64,000 bases of DNA. Source: Candidatus Woesearchaeota archaeon. Its GTDB lineage: Archaea; Nanobdellota; Nanobdellia; Woesearchaeales; JAFGLG01. The notes under the pieces are model-generated. The model was not told the DNA's origin and did no database searches. It was given only the letters and a program-made list of their open reading frames with translations. Shown piece after piece: positions 51,340-59,623 of the stretch (its first letter is position 1; every line of letters begins with the position of its first letter). The DNA is taken from the NCBI GenBank assembly GCA_016928155.1, contig JAFGLG010000017.1, positions 62,001-126,000 of the forward strand, read 5' to 3'. A program made the position numbers and the translations under genes.

Positions 51340-52029
51340 ATGAGAGCCTTGGTTTTCGATGCAGGACCTGTAATCAGCCTGACCATAAATAATCTGCTGT
51401 GGCTGCTTGAGCCTATGAGGGATAGGTTCGGCGGGGATTTCTATCTTCCGCAGGCAGTGAAATCTGAGCTTGTCGACAGGCCGATAAGGTCAAAGAAGTT
51501 CAAGTTCGAGGCCTTGATGGTGCTGGAGAAGATAGATTCCGGCGTATTGAAGCTCACGGCTGACAGGAAGATAAAGGAGATGGCTAATAGGATCTTTGAG
51601 ATAGCTAATCACACTCTTTCTGCAAAGGGCAGGTATCTTAATCTTGTGCATCAGGGCGAGCTTGAAGCTCTTGCTGCCGCCATTGTCCTTGATGCTGATG
51701 CCCTGGTCATCGATGAGCGCACCACGCGGGCCATGATTGAGGATCCTGATTCTTTCGTGTCGCTGATGGAGCATCGGCTCCATACGAGGATAAGCGTCAA
51801 TAAGGATAATCTGAAGAAGTTCAGGAATATGACTAAGGGTATCAGGATGATACGGTCGGCTGAATTCGCTCTTGTCGCATACCATGCCGGCTTCCTTGAC
51901 AGGTATGTATTGAAGATCCCTGAAGCCAGGAAGAATCTGCTGCAGGCTGTCCTGTGGGGCCTGAAGCTCAATGGCTGCGCAATATCGAAGAATGAGATCG
52001 ATCAGCTTGTCGATTCCGGGCTCAGGTGA
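51340..52029 (+). CDS. PIN-domain protein
   Basis: 229 residues. PIN-like nuclease fold: D7 in ALVFDAGPVISL, E43 in LPQAVKSELVDRP, then GELEALAAAIVLDADALVIDERTTRAM. The C-terminal ~90 residues are an additional helical domain. Coupled to the upstream HTH protein with no gap. RNase activity is inferred from the fold. The 3' end overlaps the opposite-strand thpR gene by 28 bp. Confidence 0.82.
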   Translation: MRALVFDAGPVISLTINNLLWLLEPMRDRFGGDFYLPQAVKSELVDRPIRSKKFKFEALMVLEKIDSGVLKLTADRKIKEMANRIFEIANHTLSAKGRYLNLVHQGELEALAAAIVLDADALVIDERTTRAMIEDPDSFVSLMEHRLHTRISVNKDNLKKFRNMTKGIRMIRSAEFALVAYHAGFLDRYVLKIPEARKNLLQAVLWGLKLNGCAISKNEIDQLVDSGLR

Positions 52030-52535
52030 TATTCCTCTATCTTCTCGTGGATCGGCCCGTCTCTTGTGAGCGTGCTCTTGTATAGCGCGAAGCTTTTCAC
52101 GTCGAATCTTATTTTCTTGACTTCTGTGCTGAGAAGTTCAAGGAATCTTTCCTTGTCATCTGGATAGCTTATCCTTGCTAGTGTTATGTGCGGATGGAAC
52201 CTGTTGTCCTTGTCAGAAATGCCTGATAGTTTCTCATCAATCTCTTTCTGGAGCCTTGCTGCATCCCCATCCAGCCCTATCCATAATACCCTCGCTCTTT
52301 TCTCGTCCGGGAAGACACCTATCTTGCTTAGCTCGAGGGAGAATCTTGGCAGCTTTATATCCCGGAGCTTCTCCTTTGAAGCCTCAAGCCTTTGCCTGTC
52401 TGTCTCGCCGAGGAATTTGAGAGTGAGATGGAAGCTCTTTGTCTTCCTCAGGCCTTTCATGCCGAACATGGCCTGGATTCTTCTCGCCTCTGCTTCAGCA
52501 TCCGCAGGCATGTCTATTGCTATGAAACATCTCAT
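52002..52535 (-). CDS. thpR: RNA 2',3'-cyclic phosphodiesterase (2'-5' RNA ligase family)
   Basis: 177 residues, 2H phosphoesterase with both HxT motifs: H36-x-T38 (FHLTLKFLGE) and H116-x-T118 (FHPHITLARI). Opens 2',3'-cyclic phosphate ends of RNA, for instance after tRNA splicing. It converges with and overlaps the PIN gene. Confidence 0.93.
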   Translation of the reverse strand: MRCFIAIDMPADAEAEARRIQAMFGMKGLRKTKSFHLTLKFLGETDRQRLEASKEKLRDIKLPRFSLELSKIGVFPDEKRARVLWIGLDGDAARLQKEIDEKLSGISDKDNRFHPHITLARISYPDDKERFLELLSTEVKKIRFDVKSFALYKSTLTRDGPIHEKIEEYHLSPESTS

Positions 52536-52566
52536 CCTGGATGAGAAGAGAATTTGCTATTTTAAT

Positions 52567-52857
52567 CTATTGGTCTAGTTCATTGCCGAAATCTTCTGTA
52601 TCCTCGATCGGTTCTGGCTCAAGTGCCTGTTCTGTCTGTACTTTCGCCTCGCCGATCAATTCTCCGAAGCCGACCTTCTGCAGTACTTTGGTTATCCTTA
52701 TCCTGACCTCGTCCCCTGCATTGACGCCTGGCACAAAGATGACAAATCCTTTCACTCTTGCAATGCCGTCTCCCTTTGCACCGACTGCTTCTATCTTTGC
52801 ATCTACTTCTTCTCCTATTTGGACTGGAGCGCCTCCACTGAAACTCCCATTTTGCAT
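52567..52857 (-). CDS. TRAM-domain RNA-binding protein
   Basis: 96 residues. A single TRAM beta-barrel (VQIGEEVDAKIEAVGAKGDGIARVKGFVIFVPG...GDEVRIRITKV) with short flanking tails, the tail acidic. Archaeal small TRAM proteins bind RNA and some act as RNA chaperones like cold-shock proteins. GAGAGGT lies about 9 nt before the ATG. Long leader with a candidate hairpin at 52890-52912. Confidence 0.9.
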   Translation of the reverse strand: MQNGSFSGGAPVQIGEEVDAKIEAVGAKGDGIARVKGFVIFVPGVNAGDEVRIRITKVLQKVGFGELIGEAKVQTEQALEPEPIEDTEDFGNELDQ

Positions 52858-52889
52858 CTTGTTTTACCTCTCCGTCTTTTTTTAGGCTT

Positions 52890-52912
52890 TATTTTTGCAA
52901 TAAGGCCTTTTT
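52890..52912 (-). promoter_or_regulatory. Hairpin in the TRAM-protein leader
   Basis: GGCTTTATT and AATAAGGCC form a 9-bp stem with one G-U pair and a 5-nt loop, about 35 nt upstream of the start codon. The TATA-like CTATTTAAATTTA at 52956-52968 puts it inside the 5' leader. Leaders of cold-shock-type genes are often structured. Confidence 0.35.
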
Positions 52913-52969
52913 TGCCCTTTTTAGGGTTTGTATTATTTCAGTATATGAGACCGGACTATTTAAATTTAG

Positions 52970-53224
52970 TCAATTTTTGATTGTTTCAAGTTCAATCCTT
53001 TCAGTTGTTATATCCCCCACCCTGAAATGATTATCACCTATCTGTATTGTGTTCGCTTTCTTCGGATAATATAGGTTTATCGCATATCCTTGGTGTCCTG
53101 ATGCATGGAAATGGCCTATCGAGAAAGTGTGCTCATTGACATATCCGCAGTACATCACAGGGAGGTATTTTAGGAATCCTATTCTTATCTTCAGCTTCTT
53201 CCCTATCTCAAGATTGTATTTCAT
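52970..53224 (-). CDS. Small protein of unknown function
   Basis: 84 residues, no Cys pairs or membrane segment. Mostly beta by pattern (KLKIRIGFLKYLPVMYCGYV, FSIGHFHASGHQGYAINLYY, HFRVGDITTERIELE), possibly one small barrel. An AT-rich promoter-like stretch lies between its start and radA. No family recognised. Confidence 0.65.
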   Translation of the reverse strand: MKYNLEIGKKLKIRIGFLKYLPVMYCGYVNEHTFSIGHFHASGHQGYAINLYYPKKANTIQIGDNHFRVGDITTERIELETIKN

Positions 53225-53257
53225 TTTGATTTAGAATAAAAAGATAATAATATAAAA

Positions 53258-54235
53258 TTATTGCTGTTTCACATCCCTGATCCCGCTGGTCTCCACAAAG
53301 AAGTTGCATTCTCCTTCAGGGAGGTTGGGGCTGTCTATGAGCTTTGCGACCCTGCTGCCTTTTTTCCCTTTCCTCAGGTAGATCCTGAATGTGCTTGCGT
53401 GCGCGACAACATGGCCCCCGATTGCCTGCGTCGGGTCGCCGAAGAACACATCCGGCTTTGACATGACCTGGTTTGTCACAAAGACTGATATGTTGTAGAG
53501 ATCAGCCAGCTTGAGCAGTGTGTGCATGTGCTTGTTCAGCTTCTGCTGCCTCTCTGCCAGGGTCCCTCTTCCTATGAACTCTGCCCTGAAATGGGCTGTG
53601 AGCGAATCCACGATGACAAGCTTGATGTTCTCTCCTTTCTTTATGAGCTCTTCGACCTTCTCTGTGAGCAGCATCTGGTGGTCTGAGTTGTAGGCCCTTG
53701 CGACTTTTATGTTCTTGAGGACTTTTGTCGGGTCCATGCCTGCTCCTTTTGCGAGCTGCTGGATCCTCTCAGGCCTGAATGTGTTCTCTGTGTCTATATA
53801 GACTGCTGTAGGATCCTTCTCCCCTTTCATGTTCTGGGCCCTGACTGCGAGCAGGTGCGCTATCTGTGTCTTTCCTGAGCCGAATTCTCCGAATGCCTCT
53901 GTGATCGCCCCTGTCTCAAATCCTCCGTCGAGAAGCCTGTCGAATTCGCTGCTTCCTGTAGTTATCTTATGGACCTTCTCCCTCCTCTTGAGGAGGTCTT
54001 CCCCTGACTCGAACCCCATATCGAGATTATCTCTTGCAGAATTGATCATCTTCCTTGCAGCTGCCTCATTCACTCCTGATGCGTCGACCAGCTCCCCTGG
54101 CGAAGCTACTGCTATGCTCATGACTGTGTCGAAGCCTGCATCTTTCAGCTTTTCTGCTGTGGCTGCCCCCACACCTGGAAGCTCGAGTACGCTCATTTCT
54201 TTCATTTTGCTCTTCTGGATAAGTATCTGTTCCAT
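53258..54235 (-). CDS. radA: DNA repair and recombination protein RadA
   Basis: 325 residues, archaeal RecA/Rad51 recombinase. N-terminal helix-hairpin-helix ([13 protein letters not shown]), Walker [12 protein letters not shown], Walker [16 protein letters not shown], and the [12 protein letters not shown]2 region. GAGGTG lies 5-6 nt before the ATG. It follows the 105-residue conserved gene by 24 bp, and both probably share a promoter at about 54700. Confidence 0.98.
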   Translation of the reverse strand: MEQILIQKSKMKEMSVLELPGVGAATAEKLKDAGFDTVMSIAVASPGELVDASGVNEAAARKMINSARDNLDMGFESGEDLLKRREKVHKITTGSSEFDRLLDGGFETGAITEAFGEFGSGKTQIAHLLAVRAQNMKGEKDPTAVYIDTENTFRPERIQQLAKGAGMDPTKVLKNIKVARAYNSDHQMLLTEKVEELIKKGENIKLVIVDSLTAHFRAEFIGRGTLAERQQKLNKHMHTLLKLADLYNISVFVTNQVMSKPDVFFGDPTQAIGGHVVAHASTFRIYLRKGKKGSRVAKLIDSPNLPEGECNFFVETSGIRDVKQQ

Positions 54236-54259
54236 TTTTTCACCTCTATTTTAATCTTT

Positions 54260-54577
54260 CTAAACCACAGCCTCTTCGCTGATGTCAGTATACTGCATGC
54301 TTTCCTGCTCTCTTAGCATGAGATATTCGTATGCCTTAGTGAGAACTAGCGCTGCTTTAGGCAGGTCATTTATCCTCATGGAATTCGTGGTCTGCCATTT
54401 CCCGTTCCTGTCTTTGTAGTTTCGGTCTATCCCGACAGAGAAGTAGGACACTGCTTTCCCGTCTCTCTCTGCTCCGTTCTTCCAGACAGTCGCTGTTATC
54501 GCTCCTGCCCTGAATTTCTTTTCTGGTGTATTTCGGTTTCCGGAATGCTCGGAAAACCTGTTTTCCGTTGCGTTCAT
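54260..54577 (-). CDS. Conserved archaeal protein upstream of radA
   Basis: 105 residues starting at ATG 54577, chosen because AAGGAGG stands 8 nt before it. The longer reading from 54622 adds only a low-complexity leader. Core: KFRAGAITATVWKN, YFSVGIDRNYKDRNGKWQTTNSMRINDLPKAALVLTKAYEYLML, resembling a family I recall from DPANN archaea, possibly an ssDNA- or chromatin-binding PC4-like fold (beta strands then a long helix). Coupling to radA suggests a DNA role. Function otherwise unknown. Confidence 0.75.
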   Translation of the reverse strand: MNATENRFSEHSGNRNTPEKKFRAGAITATVWKNGAERDGKAVSYFSVGIDRNYKDRNGKWQTTNSMRINDLPKAALVLTKAYEYLMLREQESMQYTDISEEAVV

Positions 54578-54582
54578 TTTTT

Positions 54583-54640
54583 TCGCCTCCTTGCTCGCAG
54601 ATTCCTCTGCGCCCTGAGACATTTGCCGCAGGGTTCGCCT
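54583..54640 (-). promoter_or_regulatory. Leader with alternative hairpins near a strong ribosome-binding site
   Basis: On the minus strand CTGCG, CGCAG and CTGCG occur in order, so the middle element can pair with either side. The second pairing ends only a few bases before AAGGAGG. CCCTG / CAGGG forms a further stem. Mutually exclusive structures next to the ribosome-binding site could control translation of the radA-linked gene. Confidence 0.35.
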
Positions 54641-54695
54641 TTTTTTTCATCTCCCTTACACTGAGAGTGGAGTGATGCTATTGCTTAGCCTGAGG

Positions 54696-54706
54696 CATTA
54701 TAAATC
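54696..54706 (-). promoter_or_regulatory. TATA box of the 105-residue gene and radA
   Basis: GATTTATAATG on the minus strand. Initiation near 54675 would give a leader of about 100 nt containing the alternative hairpins. Confidence 0.5.
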
Positions 54707-54804
54707 CCTTACGCCGGCCTGTCCAGTGGCCAGTGGAGTTTGTTATACAGAAATCACATTGAGGATAGGACTATAAGCTTATTAATTAAGAATAGATATG
54801 ATAA

Positions 54805-56574
54805 TTAGGTTCTACCGGATCCGATAGCCCCTTGATTGCCTATACTTGGGCGCCCGAAGATCCATCTCAGTCCTGTTTTGATCTCTGTGTCTTCACCATA
54901 TGTTGTTCTTATGTTCAGGTTAAGATTATTATTAAGACGCCATATGTAGTCAGCCATTAGGTTCTTGTATTCTGACTGCTTGAGCTCTTCTACTCCCACC
55001 CTCAGTGAGTATTGCTTGTCTGGAGAGGTCCATGAGGCTGATGATGAGATTTTCCTGTCATCTGGTTCCTGGTAATCTGATATTTTAACTTCAAATTTCC
55101 ATTGGTTCTTGGTATCATCTCTGAAACCGATGTCCAATCCCATGTCACCTTCTGTCTTTCCCATTAATCCGAATTCAAGGCCGTTCTTGGATCTTGTGGA
55201 CAGCTGTGCTTCATATTCTCCTTCATCTTGCCCTATGTTTCCTCCGAATGTGTAATCACCCATTTTAAGGCCTTTGTATTCCAGCTTGTGATTTATCCCA
55301 TATTCTGCCATGGCGCCGGCCGCATACCACAAGCCCTTGACAAACGGTTCTTCGCCTGCTAATCTTTGCTGGAATTCTGGTGCAAAGCTTTCCCCTGCAG
55401 CTTTCATTAGGTCTGATTGGAATTTTTCGCGGGATACTCCTTGCTGATCTTCCTTGTCAGGCATCTTGCCCTTATCTGCATTCTCGCTTTCATCATCTGT
55501 AAAGAGTGGTGCCGAGTCTTCCTCACCCATTACTTCAATTGAGAGAACATTGGCAGATATGCTTGGGTAATTATCTAGCACATTTTCGACGCTGGCAATT
55601 GCTTTTGTCATTGTTGTTGCGCTGCCGCTTGGTGAGTCTGTCAGGCTTCTTATTCTTTCGCTTATTTCTGGATTCGACCCGAATGTGAATGTTATGCCCT
55701 CGCTGTTCAGTGTGCTCTCAGTGGTTTGCTTCCTGCCGACAGTGATCTGTTTCTGGTTGCCGAAGAACCTGTAGTCAGCATCATCTCCTGTGATGACCTC
55801 ATCGTCTTGTTCTGTCTTTAGAGATAAGATACTTTGGTATACATTAATCTCATTACCAAAGTCTCTAACTTGAATTGGATTGTCCTCGAATGATGCGCTT
55901 CCGAGTATTCCGAATGAATTTTTTGTATCGATCATGAATTGTGCTCCTTCTGGTCCGGGCGTGACTATCTTGTCAGGATCGATATAGGAATCTATATGCA
56001 CTGATTCATCTTCATCCAGATCAACGATCAGTATTGATTCTGGTCCTTCTGGGTTTGTCAATGAGAATCTGCTGCCTTTAGGCAGGGATACTGATTTTGT
56101 TCCGATTTCTACCCTTGCATAGTCCCCTGCTGTTCCGGTCATCACATCATTTTCTATTGAAACCTGTTCGAGATTTTCGAGGTTTGTGCGGCCAGCAAAG
56201 CCATTTTCTATGTTCATCCTTCCCTCTTTGTCTTCTGTGCCGTGCAGGTTCGTCAGGTCGCCTGTGTTCATTCCAGATAAAGTGCATTCTCCGGCATCGC
56301 ATGTCATGTGTCCGGGCGGCACTTGATATTCCTTTCCGTTCAGCTCTATCTTGCCGTTGGTTATCTCAAGCCTTGTCCCTCCGTTATAGGAGCATCCTGA
56401 GCATGACTGTATATTTATGTTCATGTTGCTCTTTTGCGAATAATATTGAGAGAATTCTGTCGGGTTGTTCATGATGTTCTGGGGGTCAGTATAGTCGGGT
56501 GTCTCATTTTGGCCTAGTGCGATGCTGATGGTCAGTAGCAGGATGATCGGCAGTATTATTGTGTTTTTTCTCAT
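54805..56574 (-). CDS. Secreted beta-rich protein with C-terminal beta-barrel-like domain
   Basis: 589 residues. Signal peptide (IILPIILLLTISIALGQ), then a long beta-rich region with short repeated strands that could be a beta-solenoid (residues ~45-290), a charged helical linker (~310-420), and about 155 residues of alternating polar/hydrophobic strands with tight turns ending YIWRLNNNLNLNIRTTYG...GLRWIF. That last part looks like an eight-stranded outer-membrane barrel. Archaea usually lack an outer membrane, so this is unexpected; a soluble beta-structure is the alternative. It overlaps the pilin-like gene by 4 bp. Confidence 0.78.
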   Translation of the reverse strand: MRKNTIILPIILLLTISIALGQNETPDYTDPQNIMNNPTEFSQYYSQKSNMNINIQSCSGCSYNGGTRLEITNGKIELNGKEYQVPPGHMTCDAGECTLSGMNTGDLTNLHGTEDKEGRMNIENGFAGRTNLENLEQVSIENDVMTGTAGDYARVEIGTKSVSLPKGSRFSLTNPEGPESILIVDLDEDESVHIDSYIDPDKIVTPGPEGAQFMIDTKNSFGILGSASFEDNPIQVRDFGNEINVYQSILSLKTEQDDEVITGDDADYRFFGNQKQITVGRKQTTESTLNSEGITFTFGSNPEISERIRSLTDSPSGSATTMTKAIASVENVLDNYPSISANVLSIEVMGEEDSAPLFTDDESENADKGKMPDKEDQQGVSREKFQSDLMKAAGESFAPEFQQRLAGEEPFVKGLWYAAGAMAEYGINHKLEYKGLKMGDYTFGGNIGQDEGEYEAQLSTRSKNGLEFGLMGKTEGDMGLDIGFRDDTKNQWKFEVKISDYQEPDDRKISSSASWTSPDKQYSLRVGVEELKQSEYKNLMADYIWRLNNNLNLNIRTTYGEDTEIKTGLRWIFGRPSIGNQGAIGSGRT

Positions 56575-57299
56575 CTGAACTTCACCGCGAACACAGAAGC
56601 GAAACCATATTCATCTTTTAGTTCTTCAGGATCCTGCACAAAATAGAGCACAGTGTCATTGTTGAATACTGTGTATGATATGTTTGACACCCTTGACAGG
56701 AGGAACATATGGTCTATGACTGCAGGATTTATTGCAGTCTGCTCTATTATTTCAGCTGTGACATTGTGTAGCCTGAGTACGTTTATAGGAGCTTCTGTCT
56801 CGAATTCTGATATCTCTGTGGCTGTGTTTCCATATCTGATTGTGAGTGGCCAGGTGACATGGAATAATACGGAATCTTCTTTTATTGTCACAGCTGAGGA
56901 TGGTTCTGATGTATCTATGTTGAACTGCCTGAAAACTGATAGGTTACAGAAAGGCAGCATCTGGTTCATGTAATATGAGAGGTTCTTCTCAACAGCAGGG
57001 ATTGTTGGCATGTATTCCATGCCATCATAATATAGGTAGCTTGTTGTCAACTGCGATGTGGTGAAAACATGCGGGGGTTCTGTCAGGTGCCAGCCGTGCA
57101 AGCCCAGCATGAAGACAGACTCCATGGCAGTGTCTGAGACGCATTTCTGGACATAGTACTTGACGCTTGATGCCTCTGTCATTGTCTGTATCTCTGGCTC
57201 TGATGTTGAGATCATGGTCATCAGATAAAAGATAAGGCCTATTGTGAGAAGTATCATTATCCCCATTATTATGAAGGGGGTTATCTGGGCCTTTTTCAT
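56571..57299 (-). CDS. Class III pilin-like membrane-anchored protein
   Basis: 242 residues. N-terminus KKAQITPFIIMGIMILLTIGLIFYLM is a type IV pilin-like hydrophobic helix immediately at the start, of a kind I recall as frequent in DPANN genomes. The extracytoplasmic domain has two Cys and sequons and no clear family. First gene of a unit with the barrel-like protein. TATA box at 57322-57334, leaderless spacing, divergent from the peptidase gene. Confidence 0.75.
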   Translation of the reverse strand: MKKAQITPFIIMGIMILLTIGLIFYLMTMISTSEPEIQTMTEASSVKYYVQKCVSDTAMESVFMLGLHGWHLTEPPHVFTTSQLTTSYLYYDGMEYMPTIPAVEKNLSYYMNQMLPFCNLSVFRQFNIDTSEPSSAVTIKEDSVLFHVTWPLTIRYGNTATEISEFETEAPINVLRLHNVTAEIIEQTAINPAVIDHMFLLSRVSNISYTVFNNDTVLYFVQDPEELKDEYGFASVFAVKFR

Positions 57300-57321
57300 T
57301 TGATAGGCTATATTGAGTAAG

Positions 57322-57334
57322 TTTTATAAATATT
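57322..57334 (-). promoter_or_regulatory. TATA box of the pilin-like/barrel unit
   Basis: AATATTTATAAAA on the minus strand, 23-35 bp before the ATG at 57299. Confidence 0.6.
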
Positions 57335-57441
57335 GCTAATGATTTGGCTTAGATACTGCCCTTAAAGCTGATTAAAGCCTTTTTAAGCCCTTTTTAGTCA
57401 ATTTTTAATATAATCAATATTTTAACTACTATTTAATAGTA

Positions 57442-57454
57442 ATATTTATATATC
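57442..57454 (+). promoter_or_regulatory. TATA box of the secreted peptidase
   Basis: ATATTTATATATC, 24-36 bp before ATG 57478; probably a leaderless message. Confidence 0.6.
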
Positions 57455-57477
57455 TAAATGACCAGTAATATGGTTCT

Positions 57478-58425
57478 ATGGCCAAAAAGACTCTTTCAGC
57501 AGTGATTGCCGCAGCCTTAGCAACTGCTATTCTTCCAGCTGGCATTTCTTCTGCAGAGCCAAATGGGAAGGATGCTCTCATGGATCATGAAGAATCAAGA
57601 GCGGCAAAGAGATACGCTGTTATCTACTGCCCAGGCTCCCTCAAGGACAAGGGGGTGTATCCTGATCAGTTTGATGAGGGCCTCAAGAATGCGTATTTGA
57701 TAGCCATAGCCAATATATACTCTGACCTGAGGAACATCGGATTTGCCAGTGAGGATATCGAGGTTCTTTACCATGACGGTACTTATGATGCTTCTGAGAC
57801 TAGGGATAAGGATTTGATAGATCTTCTTGCTAGGGAGAAATTCGGCTCTGCACCTGTGCCTGCGAGTAGGAGGAATCTTGAAAGGTGTATATTCAGATTT
57901 GAAGGAAGAATCTCAGCGAATGACGAGTTTGTCTTTGTCATCATGAATCATGGCGACCGTGAGGGCAAGACTTTGGTCAGGTATTACATTAATGGTTATG
58001 GAGGCGATCTTGCTGATAGGATTTTTCCTTCATACATAAGAGGCCTCCTTTCCGGGATCAAGGCAGAGCATCAGTTCTATGTCGTTGACTCTTGTTATTC
58101 CGGTGGTTTTGCAGAGGAATTGGCAGGCAAGGATAGGATAGTCTTTTCAAGCAGCAGCAAGGATAGCATGTCAGTTGGTTCGAGGATTGATTTCTTTGCG
58201 CGTTCTCTCTTTGACGCGATGAGCAGTGATGATACTGATTTGGATAGCAATGGAAATATTTCTCTTGCTGAGGCATTCAGCGTTGCATTAGACAGGAGGA
58301 AGCATGAGGTTGCTGAGCAGGAGAGACATGGGCATCTTGGTGGATACAGGGCAGAAGGCTTTTATCCTAAAAGCTTCAATCTTGAGAAGAAGGGTTATAA
58401 TGTGCGAAATGTTTGCAGAAGATAA
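57478..58425 (+). CDS. Secreted caspase/legumain-like cysteine peptidase with EF-hand-like loop
   Basis: 315 residues. Signal peptide (SAVIAAALATAILPAGISSAEP), then a clan CD fold: strand FVFVIMNHGD with catalytic H158, and FYVVDSCYSGG with catalytic C206, matching the C13/C14 His-Gly ... DxCxSG pattern. Residues ~250-262 (DTDLDSNGNISLAE) form an EF-hand-like calcium loop. Such peptidases mature surface proteins or sort cell-wall proteins. Single gene, own promoter, beside the barrel/pilin unit. Substrates unknown. Confidence 0.85.
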   Translation: MAKKTLSAVIAAALATAILPAGISSAEPNGKDALMDHEESRAAKRYAVIYCPGSLKDKGVYPDQFDEGLKNAYLIAIANIYSDLRNIGFASEDIEVLYHDGTYDASETRDKDLIDLLAREKFGSAPVPASRRNLERCIFRFEGRISANDEFVFVIMNHGDREGKTLVRYYINGYGGDLADRIFPSYIRGLLSGIKAEHQFYVVDSCYSGGFAEELAGKDRIVFSSSSKDSMSVGSRIDFFARSLFDAMSSDDTDLDSNGNISLAEAFSVALDRRKHEVAEQERHGHLGGYRAEGFYPKSFNLEKKGYNVRNVCRR

Positions 58426-58482
58426 GTTTGTTTATCTCAATAAAACCAAGTGAATTCTATAACCTATATTACCTAGAATAAC

Positions 58483-58490
58483 ATTTATAA
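58483..58490 (+). promoter_or_regulatory. TATA box for the 125-residue protein
   Basis: ATTTATAA, 25-32 bp before ATG 58515, which supports that start over the in-frame one at 58491. Confidence 0.55.
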
Positions 58491-58514
58491 GTGAGCGGCC
58501 TGAGATTCCTTATC

Positions 58515-58892
58515 ATGGCTTCACCCAGTGATAAGGAGATTGATGATAAGATTGACGCTTTCTTTGATGAGATAGGGCCAAGCATCAAATCAGATTCCAC
58601 TATGATAGACTTCTTCCAGGAAGGCAATGCTATCGAGGTCTATGTCTATGGCAGGGAGCACAAAAAGATGATCAGGAGCATGTACTCTGCTCATACCTCC
58701 AAGATGTTCAGCTATATGGTCAGCCAGGATCTGGCTCATGTCATTTCTATAATAGAGAAAAATAACACTGGGATAATCAGGAAATCCAGATTGCCTGTGG
58801 TAGAATATCACAAGAAAGCCCCTTTTTATCATCTCGCGGTCCATCCTGACTCGTGGAGCTCTTTCCGTCGATATCTTCTCAGGATAAATTGA
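58515..58892 (+). CDS. Small protein of unknown function
   Basis: 125 residues starting MASPSDKEIDDKID. Soluble, mixed helix and strand, two sections with basic residues (YGREHKKMIRSMY and RKSRLPVVEYHKK), no motif recognised. The 3' end overlaps the deacetylase gene on the other strand by 14 bp. Confidence 0.65.
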   Translation: MASPSDKEIDDKIDAFFDEIGPSIKSDSTMIDFFQEGNAIEVYVYGREHKKMIRSMYSAHTSKMFSYMVSQDLAHVISIIEKNNTGIIRKSRLPVVEYHKKAPFYHLAVHPDSWSSFRRYLLRIN

Positions 58893-59610
58893 GGTATTCT
58901 GAATGTGTCTTGAACTCTGTACCTATATCCTGATAATATGTGATTGTCTCTTCTATCTCTTCAAGCAGCTTCACGGCATGGTGCGGGTGGAAGCTCAGTG
59001 ATATTGTCTCTTGCTGGATAGATGTCATGAGGTGCAGATAGATGCTCTTAGGCATCTTCAGATAATATCTGAGTATCACATCAGACATCGGGAATAGCCC
59101 ATAGCTGGATATCTTGACTTCAGTCATCTTTACCTCAGGGAAGGATATGCCCCAGTTCTCTATTGTGCTTGCATCATATTCAAAACCATTTTCTTTCAGG
59201 ACTTCAACGGTCTCCTTGTCTATGTCATGGTATGGTGCCCTGAAGCCTATTGGCCTTTTTCCTGTCGCTTTCTCTATCGCTTTGATGCATTTCTCTATCT
59301 GTTCTTCCTTCTCTTCTCTTGTTATCTTTGACATCCTTGGATGGTCATAGCTGTGGCAGGCCACTTCATTGTTCTCTGCTATCTGATCAGCAATCTCAGG
59401 GTATTGGTCTGCATATTCCCCTGTCATGAAGAAAGTGGCCTTGACATCCATCTTTTCGAGGAGCCCCAATATCATCAGGACATCCTGCCCATCGACACTT
59501 TCTGTATCGAAGCTCAGGAGTATCTCTTTGGGTTCAGCGCGCGGGTACAGATACGCTGCAAGCAGCACTATCAGAAAGGCTCCTATGATGTAGTGTGCCG
59601 ATATTTTCAT
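58879..59610 (-). CDS. Polysaccharide deacetylase (NodB fold), membrane-anchored
   Basis: 243 residues with an N-terminal membrane segment (YIIGAFLIVLLAAYLY) and an outward-facing NodB domain: LSFDTESVDG (motif 1), HSYDHP (metal-binding HxxxH), and GFRAPYHD. It should deacetylate N-acetyl sugars of the glycan or glycoprotein coat. It begins 13 bp after the RPA gene, so it is transcribed with an unrelated DNA-binding gene. Confidence 0.88.
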   Translation of the reverse strand: MKISAHYIIGAFLIVLLAAYLYPRAEPKEILLSFDTESVDGQDVLMILGLLEKMDVKATFFMTGEYADQYPEIADQIAENNEVACHSYDHPRMSKITREEKEEQIEKCIKAIEKATGKRPIGFRAPYHDIDKETVEVLKENGFEYDASTIENWGISFPEVKMTEVKISSYGLFPMSDVILRYYLKMPKSIYLHLMTSIQQETISLSFHPHHAVKLLEEIEETITYYQDIGTEFKTHSEYLNLS

Positions 59611-59623
59611 TGAGGTACCCGCC

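Noticed and set aside
54366-54650. 94-residue reading overlapping the gene before radA in another frame
   Set aside because: Composition is R/E-rich shadow sequence; the overlapping frame has the strong ribosome-binding site and the conserved core.
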